A DNA stretch of 36,136 nt from Patescibacteria group bacterium. Its GTDB lineage: Bacteria > Patescibacteriota > Microgenomatia > Woykebacterales > 2-01-FULL-43-14. The translations under genes were made by a program, and so were the position numbers. Below the pieces are notes generated by a model. It was not told where the DNA came from. It saw nothing but the letters and a program-made list of their open reading frames with translations, and searched no databases. The DNA lies in assembly GCA_023485445.1 (NCBI GenBank), contig JAMCZT010000036.1, forward strand, positions 1 to 36,136, in the 5' to 3' direction. Below, piece by piece: positions 8,808-18,851 of this stretch. Every line of letters begins with the position of its first letter. The first letter of the stretch is position 1.

Positions 8808-9488
8808 ATGACAGATTTCTACTCATCAGTTAATCAAGCAGTTGTTAGCTCGTTAAACCAAACGGCTGCTTTCCTACCAAACCTTTTGGCCGCAATTGTC
8901 ATCTTTGTCATTGGGGTAATCGTCTCCGTAATCGTTAAGAATATCCTAGTTAAAATCCTCCAAGCAATTAGTTTTGAAGCATTCCTGGCGAAAACCGGAG
9001 TTCCTCAAACCTTAAAGAAGACCGACCCTAACCTTACGGCCACCAAGCTTCTAGGTGAAATTATTAAATGGTTTGTCATTCTAGTATTCCTGGTTCCAGC
9101 TGTAGAAGCGTTAGGCTTGACAGAAGTAACAAAATTGATCGATTCGTTACTTCTTTACTTACCAAACGTAGTTGTTGCTGTGATTATTATTATGGTCGGG
9201 GCGGTTTTTGCGCAGTTCACAAAGGATTTTGTCTTGGCAGCGGCGACAGGTTTAGGTTCTACCGTTGCGCGGGCGTTAGGGCAAGTTGCACGTTGGTCGA
9301 TACTAGTTTTTGCTTTCTTAGTTGCCCTTAACCAGCTCGGCATCGCACCGCGATTAATCGAAATACTCTTTACCGGTTTTGTCGCGATGCTCGCCTTAGC
9401 GGGAGGCTTAGCCTTTGGCTTAGGTGGTAAAGAAACAGCGGAAGATATCTTAAAAGCGGTCCGAGATGAAATTGCAGGAAAAAAGTAA
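8808..9488 (+). CDS. MscS-related conserved TM-helix repeat protein
   Basis: Repeated hydrophobic pattern; LPNLLAAIVIFVIGVIVSVIVKNILVKIL and GLAFGLGGKETAEDILK. Confidence 0.75.
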   Translation: MTDFYSSVNQAVVSSLNQTAAFLPNLLAAIVIFVIGVIVSVIVKNILVKILQAISFEAFLAKTGVPQTLKKTDPNLTATKLLGEIIKWFVILVFLVPAVEALGLTEVTKLIDSLLLYLPNVVVAVIIIMVGAVFAQFTKDFVLAAATGLGSTVARALGQVARWSILVFAFLVALNQLGIAPRLIEILFTGFVAMLALAGGLAFGLGGKETAEDILKAVRDEIAGKK

Positions 9489-9507
9489 ACCAAAACTTAG
9501 CCTGATC

Positions 9508-9548
9508 TTTAAGATTTCCCTTCCTTTAAAGGAAGGGAAATCTTTTTG
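9508..9548 (+). terminator. intrinsic terminator
   Basis: agatttcccttcc-tttaaa-ggaagggaaatct-tttt. Confidence 0.9.
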
Positions 9549-9553
9549 AAAAG

Positions 9554-9592
9554 GAAAAAGCCAGAGTTAAAAAATTCTTTCTCTGGCTTTTA
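9554..9592. terminator. bidirectional terminator
   Basis: aaaagccagag...ctctggctttt. Confidence 0.75.
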
Positions 9593-9593
9593 G

Positions 9594-9992
9594 TTATTGG
9601 ACATGTCTCGACAAAACTTCGCTTTTATTCTGACAAATCTTAACCTCGAGAGGAATATAACCACTGTCAGGTTTTTCTTTTTGCTGGAAACGCTTGGCTG
9701 ATTCCGGCTTGTCAATAATAAGCAAATACTTGTCACCTACACGGACGACTTTTGGCTGCCCTGGGAAAAGTGAGGAATTAAAGATCCTCTGCCCTGGGAT
9801 TCCCCAACATTTCCCACTCGAATCGATGTAGACGTCTCTGGCATTTATCCAGCCAGGCTGGTTTCTAATCATCGTGCCTAACGTGTCGCCTTCTTTTTCC
9901 GCCCTTTCCTTCTTATTAAGCTTAAGGATGTAAAGAAGGATGCCGGCAACAGAGGCAATGAGAACGAAAAGTGTCACTCGTTTCTTTCTCAA
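9594..9992 (-). CDS. hypothetical protein with N-terminal TM helix
   Basis: ORF; TM then GWINARDVYIDSSG. Confidence 0.55.
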   Translation of the reverse strand: MRKKRVTLFVLIASVAGILLYILKLNKKERAEKEGDTLGTMIRNQPGWINARDVYIDSSGKCWGIPGQRIFNSSLFPGQPKVVRVGDKYLLIIDKPESAKRFQQKEKPDSGYIPLEVKICQNKSEVLSRHVQ

Positions 9993-10335
9993 GTCTTACT
10001 CCTTTTGATTTTTCATTGGATGTTTCCTGTGCCTTACTCTCCCTTTTCCATTCGTTCTCGTTTGTGCAGCCGTCCAAGTTCACAGATATCAACAATGATC
10101 CGAATGAAACCAAACGTCAGGAGAGAAAAGTAAACGACTAAACACAAAACTTCATTTTCCTCCATCGCCTTCTCCTTTTTTCTTCCTTTCTTCCGCTTTT
10201 ATAAACGATATCACAACCATTCTGGCAAGTCAAAAAATTAATAATACATTTAACATCATACTTTGCAGGGAAATTGACACCTATAGTATAATTATAGGTA
10301 CTTAAAATACGCTACTTTTGTCAGGAGGAGATCCA

Positions 10336-10686
10336 TTGGCACTCACCGGAGAAGGAACAAAAATTGAAGATTCTCAAATCGCAGAGGAGGGCGTGACAAT
10401 AGGTAAAAACTGCACCATCGTCAGATCTAAAATAGGTCCGAAGGTGACAGTTGAAGATAGTTGCACAATCAGAGATTGCATCATTGGAAAGTGGGCGAAT
10501 ATAGGATCGGGGGCATATTTGGAAGGAATCGAAATCAGACCAGAAATGGTTTTTGTTCCATTAGGCGCCGTGTTGAAAAATAGAGACCTACGATACGGTC
10601 AATTAGAAGTTGACCTTTCCTGCCACGGCTCGCTGCCCTTCAAACAACCTCTCTCGAAAGTGTTTCAGATACGCCTGGCGTCCTGA
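10336..10686 (+). CDS. hexapeptide-repeat (left-handed beta-helix) protein
   Basis: GTKIEDSQIAEEGVTIGKNCTIVRSKIGPKVTVEDSCTIRDCIIG repeats; likely TTG start after AGGAGGAG. Confidence 0.65.
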   Translation: MALTGEGTKIEDSQIAEEGVTIGKNCTIVRSKIGPKVTVEDSCTIRDCIIGKWANIGSGAYLEGIEIRPEMVFVPLGAVLKNRDLRYGQLEVDLSCHGSLPFKQPLSKVFQIRLAS

Positions 10687-10859
10687 TAAGCATTATAAAG
10701 GCCACGTCTTTTAAAATAAGAGTGGCCTTTCCTTTTCCTACTTATAAGAATATGTTATAATCTCTCTAGAAATAAGCAATCAAGGAGGTGAGATAGTTTT
10801 TATTTTCCCTGCAAATGCTGCTAAAAGCCTAGAAAGGAAAAAGTAAGCTAAAGGAGGGA

Positions 10860-11363
10860 GTGATGGCTCTAGAGGTAGTCATAGGAATAGAACCCTCAAT
10901 CCAAAGGTTGTCTGTGCCTTCGGTGGAGCCATTCAAAAGCGATTTCCATCGAGAGTGGAAGGGATCGCAGTCGATTTGGGACTTCTTACGTGTACCCGAC
11001 CTAATCGTGTATGAAGTTAACTACTTTAAATGGCAGGGTGGGTATGTAGCTAAAGGTGTTAATATCCCTGAAAACCTTGAACTTGGCGATGGAAGCGTCA
11101 TCGGTCCCGGTGTCATAATTGGAAATAAGGTGAGGGTTGGGCCTGAAGTTAAGATCTACCCGGGTGCCGAGCTTGAAGATGAGGTAAATTTAGAGGGTAA
11201 AAACATCATCGGTGCGGGATCTGTCATAAAGAAAGGGGCTTGCCTTGGTTGGAATCGAAAAACGCGGGAACGTGAAATAGTTGGCAAGGCCAAGCTTTGT
11301 GACGAGTCGCTCGAGACATTTGATGGCATCATCGAGGATACACTTGCGATGGCGTGTGTGTAA
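10860..11363 (+). CDS. hexapeptide-repeat (left-handed beta-helix) protein
   Basis: VNIPENLELGDGSVIGPGVIIGNKVRVGPEVKIYPGAELEDEVNLEGKNIIGAGSVIKKGACLG. Confidence 0.65.
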   Translation: MMALEVVIGIEPSIQRLSVPSVEPFKSDFHREWKGSQSIWDFLRVPDLIVYEVNYFKWQGGYVAKGVNIPENLELGDGSVIGPGVIIGNKVRVGPEVKIYPGAELEDEVNLEGKNIIGAGSVIKKGACLGWNRKTREREIVGKAKLCDESLETFDGIIEDTLAMACV

Positions 11364-11456
11364 ACTTTGGAGACCACTTCCTTAAAAAAGAATGGTCTCC
11401 TTTATTTTCTCTAAAAAGTTGAAGAACTTTCGACCAAATGATAAAATGAAAACAGT

Positions 11457-11855
11457 ATGGATGCCTTACCTCCCGACCTAAAACAAAATCTTCTTCAATC
11501 GATTTACCTCCTTTTTAGCCACAACCACATTGTAATTGCTTACAGTGGAGGCGCTGTCTTAGCGGCCATTCTTTCGTTCCTCAAACCAAACCGGTTCCAT
11601 TTGCTTTTACTTTTAGGCTTTTTGATATTGGCCTTTAACTTTGAATACGATAAGCACATCATCGAACCATTGCGAAACCAAACCTTAACATCCATCATCG
11701 GCAATGGCAATCATGTCAAAGCAGAATATTATCTGGACCTTTTTATTTCTGAAGTTATTCCCGTTATTTTATATGTTTTGGGATGGGGTTTAATTTTTCT
11801 CGCGATGATCATTGGGGGAAAACCGAAAAATTCAGATAGTCAACCAAGGGCTTAA
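11457..11855 (+). CDS. hypothetical membrane protein
   Basis: ORF with three or so TM segments. Confidence 0.55.
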   Translation: MDALPPDLKQNLLQSIYLLFSHNHIVIAYSGGAVLAAILSFLKPNRFHLLLLLGFLILAFNFEYDKHIIEPLRNQTLTSIIGNGNHVKAEYYLDLFISEVIPVILYVLGWGLIFLAMIIGGKPKNSDSQPRA

Positions 11856-11935
11856 CAAAGAGCTTTGGACACAGTATAATATAAAAGTAATAATAAAAGA
11901 AAGATTTTTACATTCGGAAATAATAATTGAAATTT

Positions 11936-12655
11936 ATGCTTGTCAAGACTACAGAATTAATTTCTAATACAGGGGTAATTCCCGCTTTTAATACTTCTAC
12001 CTTTGAAATGGCTAAGGCAATCGTTTCCGCCGCCACTGAAATTAACCAACCGGTGATTATCCAAACTTCCGAAAATGAAGCCCGTTTTATGGGGCCGAAA
12101 TACGTTTTTTCGATGATTAAAGCTTTAGCCGAAAATTCGCCAGTACCAATCGCTCTGCATCTTGATCATGGAAAAAGCCTCGAACTCATCAAGGAGTGCA
12201 TAGAAGTTGGATATTCATCCGTAATGGCAGACGGCGATAGAGATTTTATCAAGCAAGCCGTTGTTCTAGCTCACCAAAACGGGGTCTTAGTGGAAGGGAA
12301 TACCGCAGATTTCGAAGATGTATCAAACTTTGTAAACGAAACCGGCCTTGATCTTTTAGCCCCAGAAAAAGAAAATAAGATCGAATTATCCCAAATCCAG
12401 CAAGTCCACCAGCAGACTCAGATTCCTTTAGCCCTTCATGGGGAGTCAAGCTATTCAGACGAAATGATACGGCAGTCATTAAATTTTGGCGTGAAGAAAG
12501 TAAATTTTTGTACCCCTCTAAGGCGTGCTTATACTGAAACCCTAAGGGCTGTCCTAGATGAAAATCCGGAAGAAATCGTTCCTTACAAATATCTAGACAA
12601 AGTAAGCGAAGCCGTAAAAAAAATAATTATTGAGAAAATAAATCTTTTAAGATAA
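11936..12655 (+). CDS. fba: class II fructose-bisphosphate aldolase family
   Basis: VIPAFNTSTFEMAKAIVSAA, PIALHLDHGKSLELIKECIEVGYSSVMADGD, ALHGESSYSDEMIRQSLNFGVKKVNFCT. Confidence 0.85.
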   Translation: MLVKTTELISNTGVIPAFNTSTFEMAKAIVSAATEINQPVIIQTSENEARFMGPKYVFSMIKALAENSPVPIALHLDHGKSLELIKECIEVGYSSVMADGDRDFIKQAVVLAHQNGVLVEGNTADFEDVSNFVNETGLDLLAPEKENKIELSQIQQVHQQTQIPLALHGESSYSDEMIRQSLNFGVKKVNFCTPLRRAYTETLRAVLDENPEEIVPYKYLDKVSEAVKKIIIEKINLLR

Positions 12656-12685
12656 TATTAATTAATTCTATATGAGGGCCTGTCC

Positions 12686-14989
12686 ATGGAAAAAAATGTT
12701 GTTTGGTTTAGAGAAGTAGACCATGAAGACCTGAGCCTTGTTGGCGGTAAAGGAGCCAACCTAGGTGAACTTACAAAAATCGGTATTCCTGTTCCCCAAG
12801 GATTCATCGTTACCTCTTCAGCTTACTACCGATTCATGGAAGAAACAAAATTGATCCCCCGGATAAAAATGCTTTTGAAAGACGTCAAGGCCGATAACAG
12901 TGAACTTTTGGCGGAAGCGGCGGAATTGATTAAGAAAACGATCGCGAAAGAAAAAATGCCAGTCGGAATTGTTGAGGAAATAAAGTCGTCTTATCGGAAA
13001 CTTTGTGGAAAAAAGGATTTTTACGTAGCTGTGCGTTCTTCGGCCACTTCTGAAGACTCGGCTGACGCTTCTTTTGCCGGTCAACAACGGACTTATCTAA
13101 ATATTATCGGTGAAGAAGATGTTGTCCGAGCTGTCCAAGGCTGTTGGGCTTCGCTTTTCGAACCTCGGGCTATTTTTTATCGAATGGAGAAAAAATATGA
13201 CCATTTTAAGATGGGAATTGCCGTTCCTGTCCAACAAATGGTCCAGTCGGAAGTTTCGGGGATCATGTTTACGATTGACCCGGTAACTAACGATAAAGGA
13301 AAAATCATTGTCGAAGCGGTTTACGGATTAGGGGAAATGATCGTAGGCGGGGCAGTAAACCCGGATCATTTCGAGGTAAATAAAAATGGTTTTGAACTAG
13401 CTTCAAAGCAAATAGGCAACCAAGCGAAACAGATGATTAAAGTAGGTGAAAAAACGAAGGTTATTCCGGTTTCTAGAGCTTACCAATCGAAACAAAAGAT
13501 CAGCAATCAAAAGATTATTGAATTAGCCAAAATAGGAAAAAAAATTGAAAACCATTACCTTTTCCCCCAGGATATCGAATGGGCATATAATAACAGTAAA
13601 CTTTACATTGTCCAGACCAGACCGGTCACAACGACTAAGGTTGAAATTGCTGCCCAAACAACTGAAGAGGCAGTTAAGGAATCGCTGCAAGGGTTGAAAA
13701 TTCTTTTGTCTGGCTCCCCCGCTTCTCCCGGGATCACCAGTGGGCCGGTCAAGATTATTCATTCTCCTTCTGAAATAAACAAGGTCAAAAAAGGAGACGT
13801 TTTGGTTACCGAAATGACCACCCCTGATTTCGTTCCTGCCATGAAGAGGGCTTCCGCGATCGTAACCGATAAAGGCGGACGGACTTGCCACGCGGCAATC
13901 GTTAGCCGTGAGTTGGGAATTCCTTGTGTTGTGGGGACGGACAAAGCTACGGCGGTGCTAAAAAACGACCAAATGATCACCGTTTATGCTACAGAAGGAC
14001 GCGTTTATAGCGGGGTCCTCAAAGTTGGATCAAAATATCCGGAGAAGGCCCCCGAAATCGACGCCTTGATTCGACCAATTGTTCAAACCAAGATCAAAAC
14101 GGCGACGAAGGTTTATGTTAATTTGGGCGAGCCGGAGTTGGTGACCGAAATCGCGAAGAAAAATGTCGACGGAGTGGGCTTGCTCCGGGCGGAGTTTATG
14201 ATCGCCGAGATCGGAACTCATCCGAAAAAGCTAATCGAAGAGAAAAAATCAAAAGTTTTTGTCAACAAATTAACCGAAGGTCTAAAAACCTTTTGTGAGG
14301 CTTTTGATCCACGACCAGTAATATACCGAGCAACTGATTTTAAATCTAATGAGTATAAAAACTTAATTGGCGGCGCCAAATACGAAACTGATGAGCCAAA
14401 TCCGATGATCGGTTACCGAGGTTGTTTCCGTTACATTTCTGATCCAGAAGTGTTTAATCTTGAGTTGGAAGCGATCAAGAAAGTCCGAAACCAGTATGAG
14501 CTGAAAAATCTTTGGTTGATGATTCCCTTCGTCAGGACGGTGAAAGAGATGGCCGAGGTAAAGAAATTAGTTTCTTCGGTTGGCTTGCATCGGTCTCCTT
14601 CCTTTAAATTGTTGATGATGGCCGAAATCCCTTCAAACGTAATTTTGATCGATAAGTTTCTTGATTTGGGAATTGACGGGGTTTCGATCGGTTCAAACGA
14701 TTTGACAATGCTAACCCTAGGGGTTGACCGGGATAATTCTAAGATCGCCAGTGAGTTTAGCGAATTAGATGAATCCGTCTTGTGGAGCCTAGAACGGCTG
14801 GTCACAACCTGCCGCAAAAGAGGGGCTATGGTTTCGATCTGCGGACAAGCGCCTTCAGTGTACCCCGAGTTAACGGAAAAATTAGTCCACTGGGGAGCCA
14901 CTTCCGTTTCCGTCTCTCCTGATGTTATCGATAAAACCCGCCAAGTGGTTGCTGAGGCAGAAGCAAAGTTAGTCAGGTCTAAAAAGTAA
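12686..14989 (+). CDS. ppsA: phosphoenolpyruvate synthase
   Basis: LVGGKGANLGELTKIGIPVPQGFIVT, GGRTCHAAIVSRELGIPCVVGT, SIGSNDLTMLTLGVDRD. Confidence 0.96.
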   Translation: MEKNVVWFREVDHEDLSLVGGKGANLGELTKIGIPVPQGFIVTSSAYYRFMEETKLIPRIKMLLKDVKADNSELLAEAAELIKKTIAKEKMPVGIVEEIKSSYRKLCGKKDFYVAVRSSATSEDSADASFAGQQRTYLNIIGEEDVVRAVQGCWASLFEPRAIFYRMEKKYDHFKMGIAVPVQQMVQSEVSGIMFTIDPVTNDKGKIIVEAVYGLGEMIVGGAVNPDHFEVNKNGFELASKQIGNQAKQMIKVGEKTKVIPVSRAYQSKQKISNQKIIELAKIGKKIENHYLFPQDIEWAYNNSKLYIVQTRPVTTTKVEIAAQTTEEAVKESLQGLKILLSGSPASPGITSGPVKIIHSPSEINKVKKGDVLVTEMTTPDFVPAMKRASAIVTDKGGRTCHAAIVSRELGIPCVVGTDKATAVLKNDQMITVYATEGRVYSGVLKVGSKYPEKAPEIDALIRPIVQTKIKTATKVYVNLGEPELVTEIAKKNVDGVGLLRAEFMIAEIGTHPKKLIEEKKSKVFVNKLTEGLKTFCEAFDPRPVIYRATDFKSNEYKNLIGGAKYETDEPNPMIGYRGCFRYISDPEVFNLELEAIKKVRNQYELKNLWLMIPFVRTVKEMAEVKKLVSSVGLHRSPSFKLLMMAEIPSNVILIDKFLDLGIDGVSIGSNDLTMLTLGVDRDNSKIASEFSELDESVLWSLERLVTTCRKRGAMVSICGQAPSVYPELTEKLVHWGATSVSVSPDVIDKTRQVVAEAEAKLVRSKK

Positions 14990-14992
14990 CTA

Positions 14993-15026
14993 GGCTGATT
15001 AAGTAAAACTTAGATCAGCCTAATTG
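14993..15026. terminator. intrinsic terminator
   Basis: taggctgat...atcagccta. Confidence 0.65.
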
Positions 15027-15035
15027 GAAAAGGCA

Positions 15036-15650
15036 TTAAACCTTTGTTCCTTTTTCCTGTTCCTCTACTCTTAAAACGGACTTTAGTTTTGTGACTAATC
15101 GATGGCGTTGGATCTTAAACGCGCCATGGGTTGGGGCGTCGACTTTACCTTGTTCTTTCAGCCTCTTGTACACTTCAAAACTTAGCATTCCTGAAGCGAT
15201 CAAAACACCGGCCGCAAGTAACCACTTCTTTTTTTCGTCTCCGCCAGTAACTTTTTCCACCGCTGCTCGAAGATCTAATCTATCCACTAATTCTTCAATG
15301 CCGCTTGGAGCTACACCTTCGAACCAATCTGCCAAAGGTTGAACGACTTTACTGTGACGGTTTTTGGCTCGATAATAGTTTTTTAAGTGGTTTTCAGCGA
15401 TTTTGAAAAGCCAGCTCCCTACAGGAAATCCTCTTTCCTGATAAACGCTTAAGCTTCTTAGTGCTTTTTCGAAAACTTCTTGTGATAGATCTTCCGCATC
15501 AGCATGAAAGTCCAATTGCCTGCTTAGCTTCCGAAAAATGCCACCCCAATAACGGCTAAAAATCTCTCCGAAGGCTTCACTTTCCCCATTTTTAGCTAAA
15601 ATGATCAGCTGTGAATCAGCTACCTGTCTATATTTTGATAATCCTTCCAA
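15036..15650 (-). CDS. ECF-type RNA polymerase sigma factor
   Basis: Region 2: FGEIFSRYWGGIFRKLSRQLDFHADAEDLSQEVFEKALRSL...GSWLFKIAENHLKNYYRAKNR; TTG start after GGAGGGATCGATTC. Confidence 0.75.
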   Translation of the reverse strand: MEGLSKYRQVADSQLIILAKNGESEAFGEIFSRYWGGIFRKLSRQLDFHADAEDLSQEVFEKALRSLSVYQERGFPVGSWLFKIAENHLKNYYRAKNRHSKVVQPLADWFEGVAPSGIEELVDRLDLRAAVEKVTGGDEKKKWLLAAGVLIASGMLSFEVYKRLKEQGKVDAPTHGAFKIQRHRLVTKLKSVLRVEEQEKGTKV

Positions 15651-15712
15651 GAATCGATCCCTCCTTCCTCGAGAAGTAATAATACAATACGAAAAATGAA
15701 TAAACAAGCAAA

Positions 15713-15753
15713 AAATAAGCAGGACACAGAAATTTGATTCTGCAACCTGCTGT
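15713..15753 (-). terminator. terminator of the upstream minus-strand small gene
   Basis: agcagg-acacagaaatttgattctgcaa-cctgct with A-run on plus strand. Confidence 0.6.
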
Positions 15754-15774
15754 AAGCAAATAGACAATTAGCCT

Positions 15775-16026
15775 TTATGTCAGTATTCTGACAACCACAT
15801 AAAGGATTACGATTGTGATCAATAGTAAAATGCTAAAACTTCTTACGTCATCACGGGCGACTTTCCGGTTTTGCTCGGCAAGTTTCTCAACCTTTCACAG
15901 TGACGGTCCAATCAAAAGAACAACTACGATTGAAACAACTGCAACAATTAGTGCCAAAGTTAACCAGAGTAATCCTTTCAACTGCTCACCCATCTTCCAT
16001 CTCAAACTTAATTGCTGTAAGCTCAT
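15775..16026 (-). CDS. small membrane ORF with in-frame TGA: MSLQQLSLRWKMGEQLKGLLWLTLALIVAVVSIVVVLLIGPSL[TGA]KVEKLAEQNRKVARDDVRSFSILLLITIVILYVVVRILT
   Basis: Read by eye on the minus strand; TGA at 15897..15895, then open to TAA at 15777..15775 just before a terminator. Confidence 0.4.
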
Positions 16027-16186
16027 CCATCAGGGTTTACGTACGAGGTCCCATTTTCTCCCTTCGAATAATTTTTCTTGATCGTTACGCCCCTAGTTGG
16101 TAGCTTGTAGTGTATACTTTTAGGCAAAAAAACAAGTGGTATTAATCCCTTGCTCAAAAAGCGACTCACTTGGTATAATCAAATAG

Positions 16187-16819
16187 ATGCTTGAACAATT
16201 ATCCACTTTCATTATCCATTTTATCCAAAGCACCGGCTACTTAGGAATTTTTGTCTTGATGACTTTGGAATCTGCTTTAGTGCCTATCCCATCAGAAATA
16301 ACAATGCCTTTTTCAGGATTTCTAGCTGCCCAAGGCTATCTTTCTTTGCACTTAGTTATTTTAGTTGGCGCTTTAGGAAACTTGGCAGGCTCCCTGATAG
16401 CCTACGGCTTAGGTTTTTATTTAGAAGAAACGGTTATCGTCACCGGAGTAGAAAAATATGGGCGCTTCCTGTTAATCTCTAAGGAAGATTACTTGAAATC
16501 GGTTCATTGGTTTAAGAAATACGGCCAAAGCGTCACTTTTTTCAGCCGTCTTTTGCCGATCGTCCGAACTTTTATTTCTTTACCGGCCGGTCTATCTGAG
16601 ATGAGTGTCGCGAAATTTTCTATTTATACTTTCGTCGGATCCATTCTTTGGTCAGCAGTTTTAACTTATATAGGCTTCTATCTAGGCAACCGTTGGGCTA
16701 GCTTTGAAGGTTATTTTCGACAGTTCCAAATTTTAATTACCGCCCTACTTATCATAGCCGTTCTCTTTTACCTCAACCACAAATTGAAGCTAATCAAACT
16801 TCCAGGAAAAAAATCATAG
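16187..16819 (+). CDS. DedA-family membrane protein
   Basis: LESALVPIPSEITMPFSGFLAAQG, FFSRLLPIVRTFISLPAGLSEMS. Confidence 0.9.
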   Translation: MLEQLSTFIIHFIQSTGYLGIFVLMTLESALVPIPSEITMPFSGFLAAQGYLSLHLVILVGALGNLAGSLIAYGLGFYLEETVIVTGVEKYGRFLLISKEDYLKSVHWFKKYGQSVTFFSRLLPIVRTFISLPAGLSEMSVAKFSIYTFVGSILWSAVLTYIGFYLGNRWASFEGYFRQFQILITALLIIAVLFYLNHKLKLIKLPGKKS

Positions 16820-16832
16820 TCCCATAGTATGT

Positions 16833-16861
16833 TGACAATCGGCTAATTAAATGGTACAATT
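16833..16861 (+). promoter_or_regulatory. sigma70-like promoter
   Basis: TTGACA...TACAAT, 17-nt spacing. Confidence 0.75.
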
Positions 16862-16892
16862 AAGAGTACTATAAATCAGAGGAGAGTTGGTT

Positions 16893-17069
16893 GTGGGAGA
16901 TCTAACGCTGGAGGAACAAATGGCAAGATGTATCAGGCTCGTTTTGAGTGAGATAGAAACTTCTCCAGAGATAGCAAGAAAACGAGCGTGGATATGCCTA
17001 AAGATCGGGAAGGAGAATGGTATGGATATTACAAGACTGCTATCATATATCCGCCGAACCGAGAACTAA
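16893..17069 (+). CDS. small hypothetical protein
   Basis: GTG start after AGAGGAGAGTTGGTT. Confidence 0.4.
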   Translation: MGDLTLEEQMARCIRLVLSEIETSPEIARKRAWICLKIGKENGMDITRLLSYIRRTEN

Positions 17070-17194
17070 CACGCAGGTTTATGAGGGGAGAGTTTTTGTT
17101 GGTAATTTCCGCGAAATACCTCCCCTTTCCTTTTTTAATTCTCTTGTTTTCATTGCATTTTTTGTTTACAATCTAATAAGAGAGGTTTTTTGTA

Positions 17195-18232
17195 ATGTTA
17201 GAAATTAAAAACGAAGGCGTCATTTTAGAAAAAACTGATTTGGATTTTGAAAACGAAGCGGTACTAAATCCTGCTTGCATCGAGGTTGACGGTGTTACTC
17301 ATATGTTTTACCGTGCAGTTAGCACTGGAAATTTTTCTACCATCGGTTATTGTCAGCTCAAAGACAATAACGTCATCCAGAGGCATTCCTCCCCAATTTT
17401 AGTCCCGGGACACGAGTATGAAAAACATGGACTGGAAGACCCGAAAATCGTTTTTCTTGACGGGTTTTATTACCTTTTCTACACCGCTTACGATGGGAGA
17501 AATGCCCGCGTGGCTTACGCGACTAGTACGGACCTAGTCCATTTTGAAAAAAAAGGCCCCATCACCCCGGCCATCACTTATGACGAAGCGGAAGATCTAT
17601 TCCCTCAAGTCGGCCTGAAGGAAAAGTACCGGCTATTTGAGTCCCACCTGATGAAAGAAGTCGGGAAAAGGGTTCTTCTTTGGGAAAAAGACGCCTTTAT
17701 TTTTCCTAAAAAGTTCAACGGCAAATTTGCCTTGATCCACCGAATACTTCCAGGGATGCAGGTAATATACTTTGACAATTTTTCGCAATTAAATGAAGAA
17801 TACTGGAAAAACTATCTTAAAGATCTGAACAAATACATCATGCTGGATCCAAAATACTGGTTCGAAAGCAGAAATATCGGTGGAGGTTGCCCTCCTATCG
17901 AAACGGAAGAAGGATGGCTATTGATTTACCACGCCATCGAAGATACCGACGACGGAAAAATCTATCGCGCCTGCGCGGCGCTGTTGGACCTAAAAGACCC
18001 AACAAAGGAGATCGGGAGACTGGAAGAACCTTTGTTTTCACCTGAGGAACCGTGGGAAAAGAGGAACTTGAAAGAGCCTTGCAATGATTTAGTGGGAGTG
18101 GTATTTCCGAGCGGGTCGGTAATTAGAAACGGAAGAATTTATATTTATTACGGGGCTGATGACCGTCTTATCGCCTGCCGTTCCGTGAATCTCAAAGAAT
18201 TATTAATTGAATTAAAGAAAGCTCGTCCTTAA
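17195..18232 (+). CDS. GH130-type glycosidase/glycan phosphorylase
   Basis: NPACIEVDGVTHMFYRA, HGLEDPKIVFLDGFYYLFYTAYDG, GGCPPIETEEGWLLIYHA, YYGADD. Confidence 0.85.
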   Translation: MLEIKNEGVILEKTDLDFENEAVLNPACIEVDGVTHMFYRAVSTGNFSTIGYCQLKDNNVIQRHSSPILVPGHEYEKHGLEDPKIVFLDGFYYLFYTAYDGRNARVAYATSTDLVHFEKKGPITPAITYDEAEDLFPQVGLKEKYRLFESHLMKEVGKRVLLWEKDAFIFPKKFNGKFALIHRILPGMQVIYFDNFSQLNEEYWKNYLKDLNKYIMLDPKYWFESRNIGGGCPPIETEEGWLLIYHAIEDTDDGKIYRACAALLDLKDPTKEIGRLEEPLFSPEEPWEKRNLKEPCNDLVGVVFPSGSVIRNGRIYIYYGADDRLIACRSVNLKELLIELKKARP

Positions 18233-18240
18233 AATACTCT

Positions 18241-18720
18241 TCATGCCTTTTCTTTTGAAACAGTTTGTTTAGCGATCATGCCGCCAAGGGTAGTTTCCAG
18301 AACCGTAAAGACTGAACTAATCAAAACGGGAACGACTTGGTATTGAATAATTTCAGTCGTACTTAATGTCGGATACGCCGGCCCAAAAGGAGTTGATTTT
18401 AATAAGGTGTAAGAAAGGCCAATGAAAATCAGGATTAAGACCATCGGAATCAGGCCGACAAGGAAACTATAAAAAATCGGCTTTTGCTTGATAATCCTTA
18501 CGGCTAAATAACCGGATAAAACTGGCAATAAAACAGAAAAGACGTCGTTAAAATCTTTATCAAAGGTCGCAATTAGCTGGCTAGAGTATTGGGAAGCATC
18601 AAGAACGGACATCAAAAGATAAGAAGAAACATTTAAAGCTACTGCTCCACCCACCAAAACCAAGACTCCAACCGTTAAACCAAATAACCTTCTTCTCCAA
18701 GCAATAAATAATTTTTTCAT
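18241..18720 (-). CDS. hypothetical membrane protein
   Basis: Multiple TM segments. Confidence 0.55.
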   Translation of the reverse strand: MKKLFIAWRRRLFGLTVGVLVLVGGAVALNVSSYLLMSVLDASQYSSQLIATFDKDFNDVFSVLLPVLSGYLAVRIIKQKPIFYSFLVGLIPMVLILIFIGLSYTLLKSTPFGPAYPTLSTTEIIQYQVVPVLISSVFTVLETTLGGMIAKQTVSKEKA

Positions 18721-18851
18721 TTTTTATCCTTTCAATCCTAGATAAGCTAGGATCTTATTTAATTTTAGCCTAAAATCTCTAGGAAGTAAACCAAGTAGGG
18801 TAAATGTGCTAGAATATAGTAAAACACTAAATGTGGGAGGGATTAAAAAGG

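Noticed and set aside
9068-9493. ORFs nested in or antisense to the TM-helix gene (9068..9331, 9155..9493)
   Set aside because: Fully overlapped by a convincing CDS; compositional shadow ORFs. Same reasoning for shadow ORFs in hppA, ppsA, purB and the T4SS genes.
15815-16103. Plus-strand ORFs 15815..16081 and 15900..16103
   Set aside because: Antisense to the better-supported minus-strand membrane ORF with in-frame TGA; no SD or domain.
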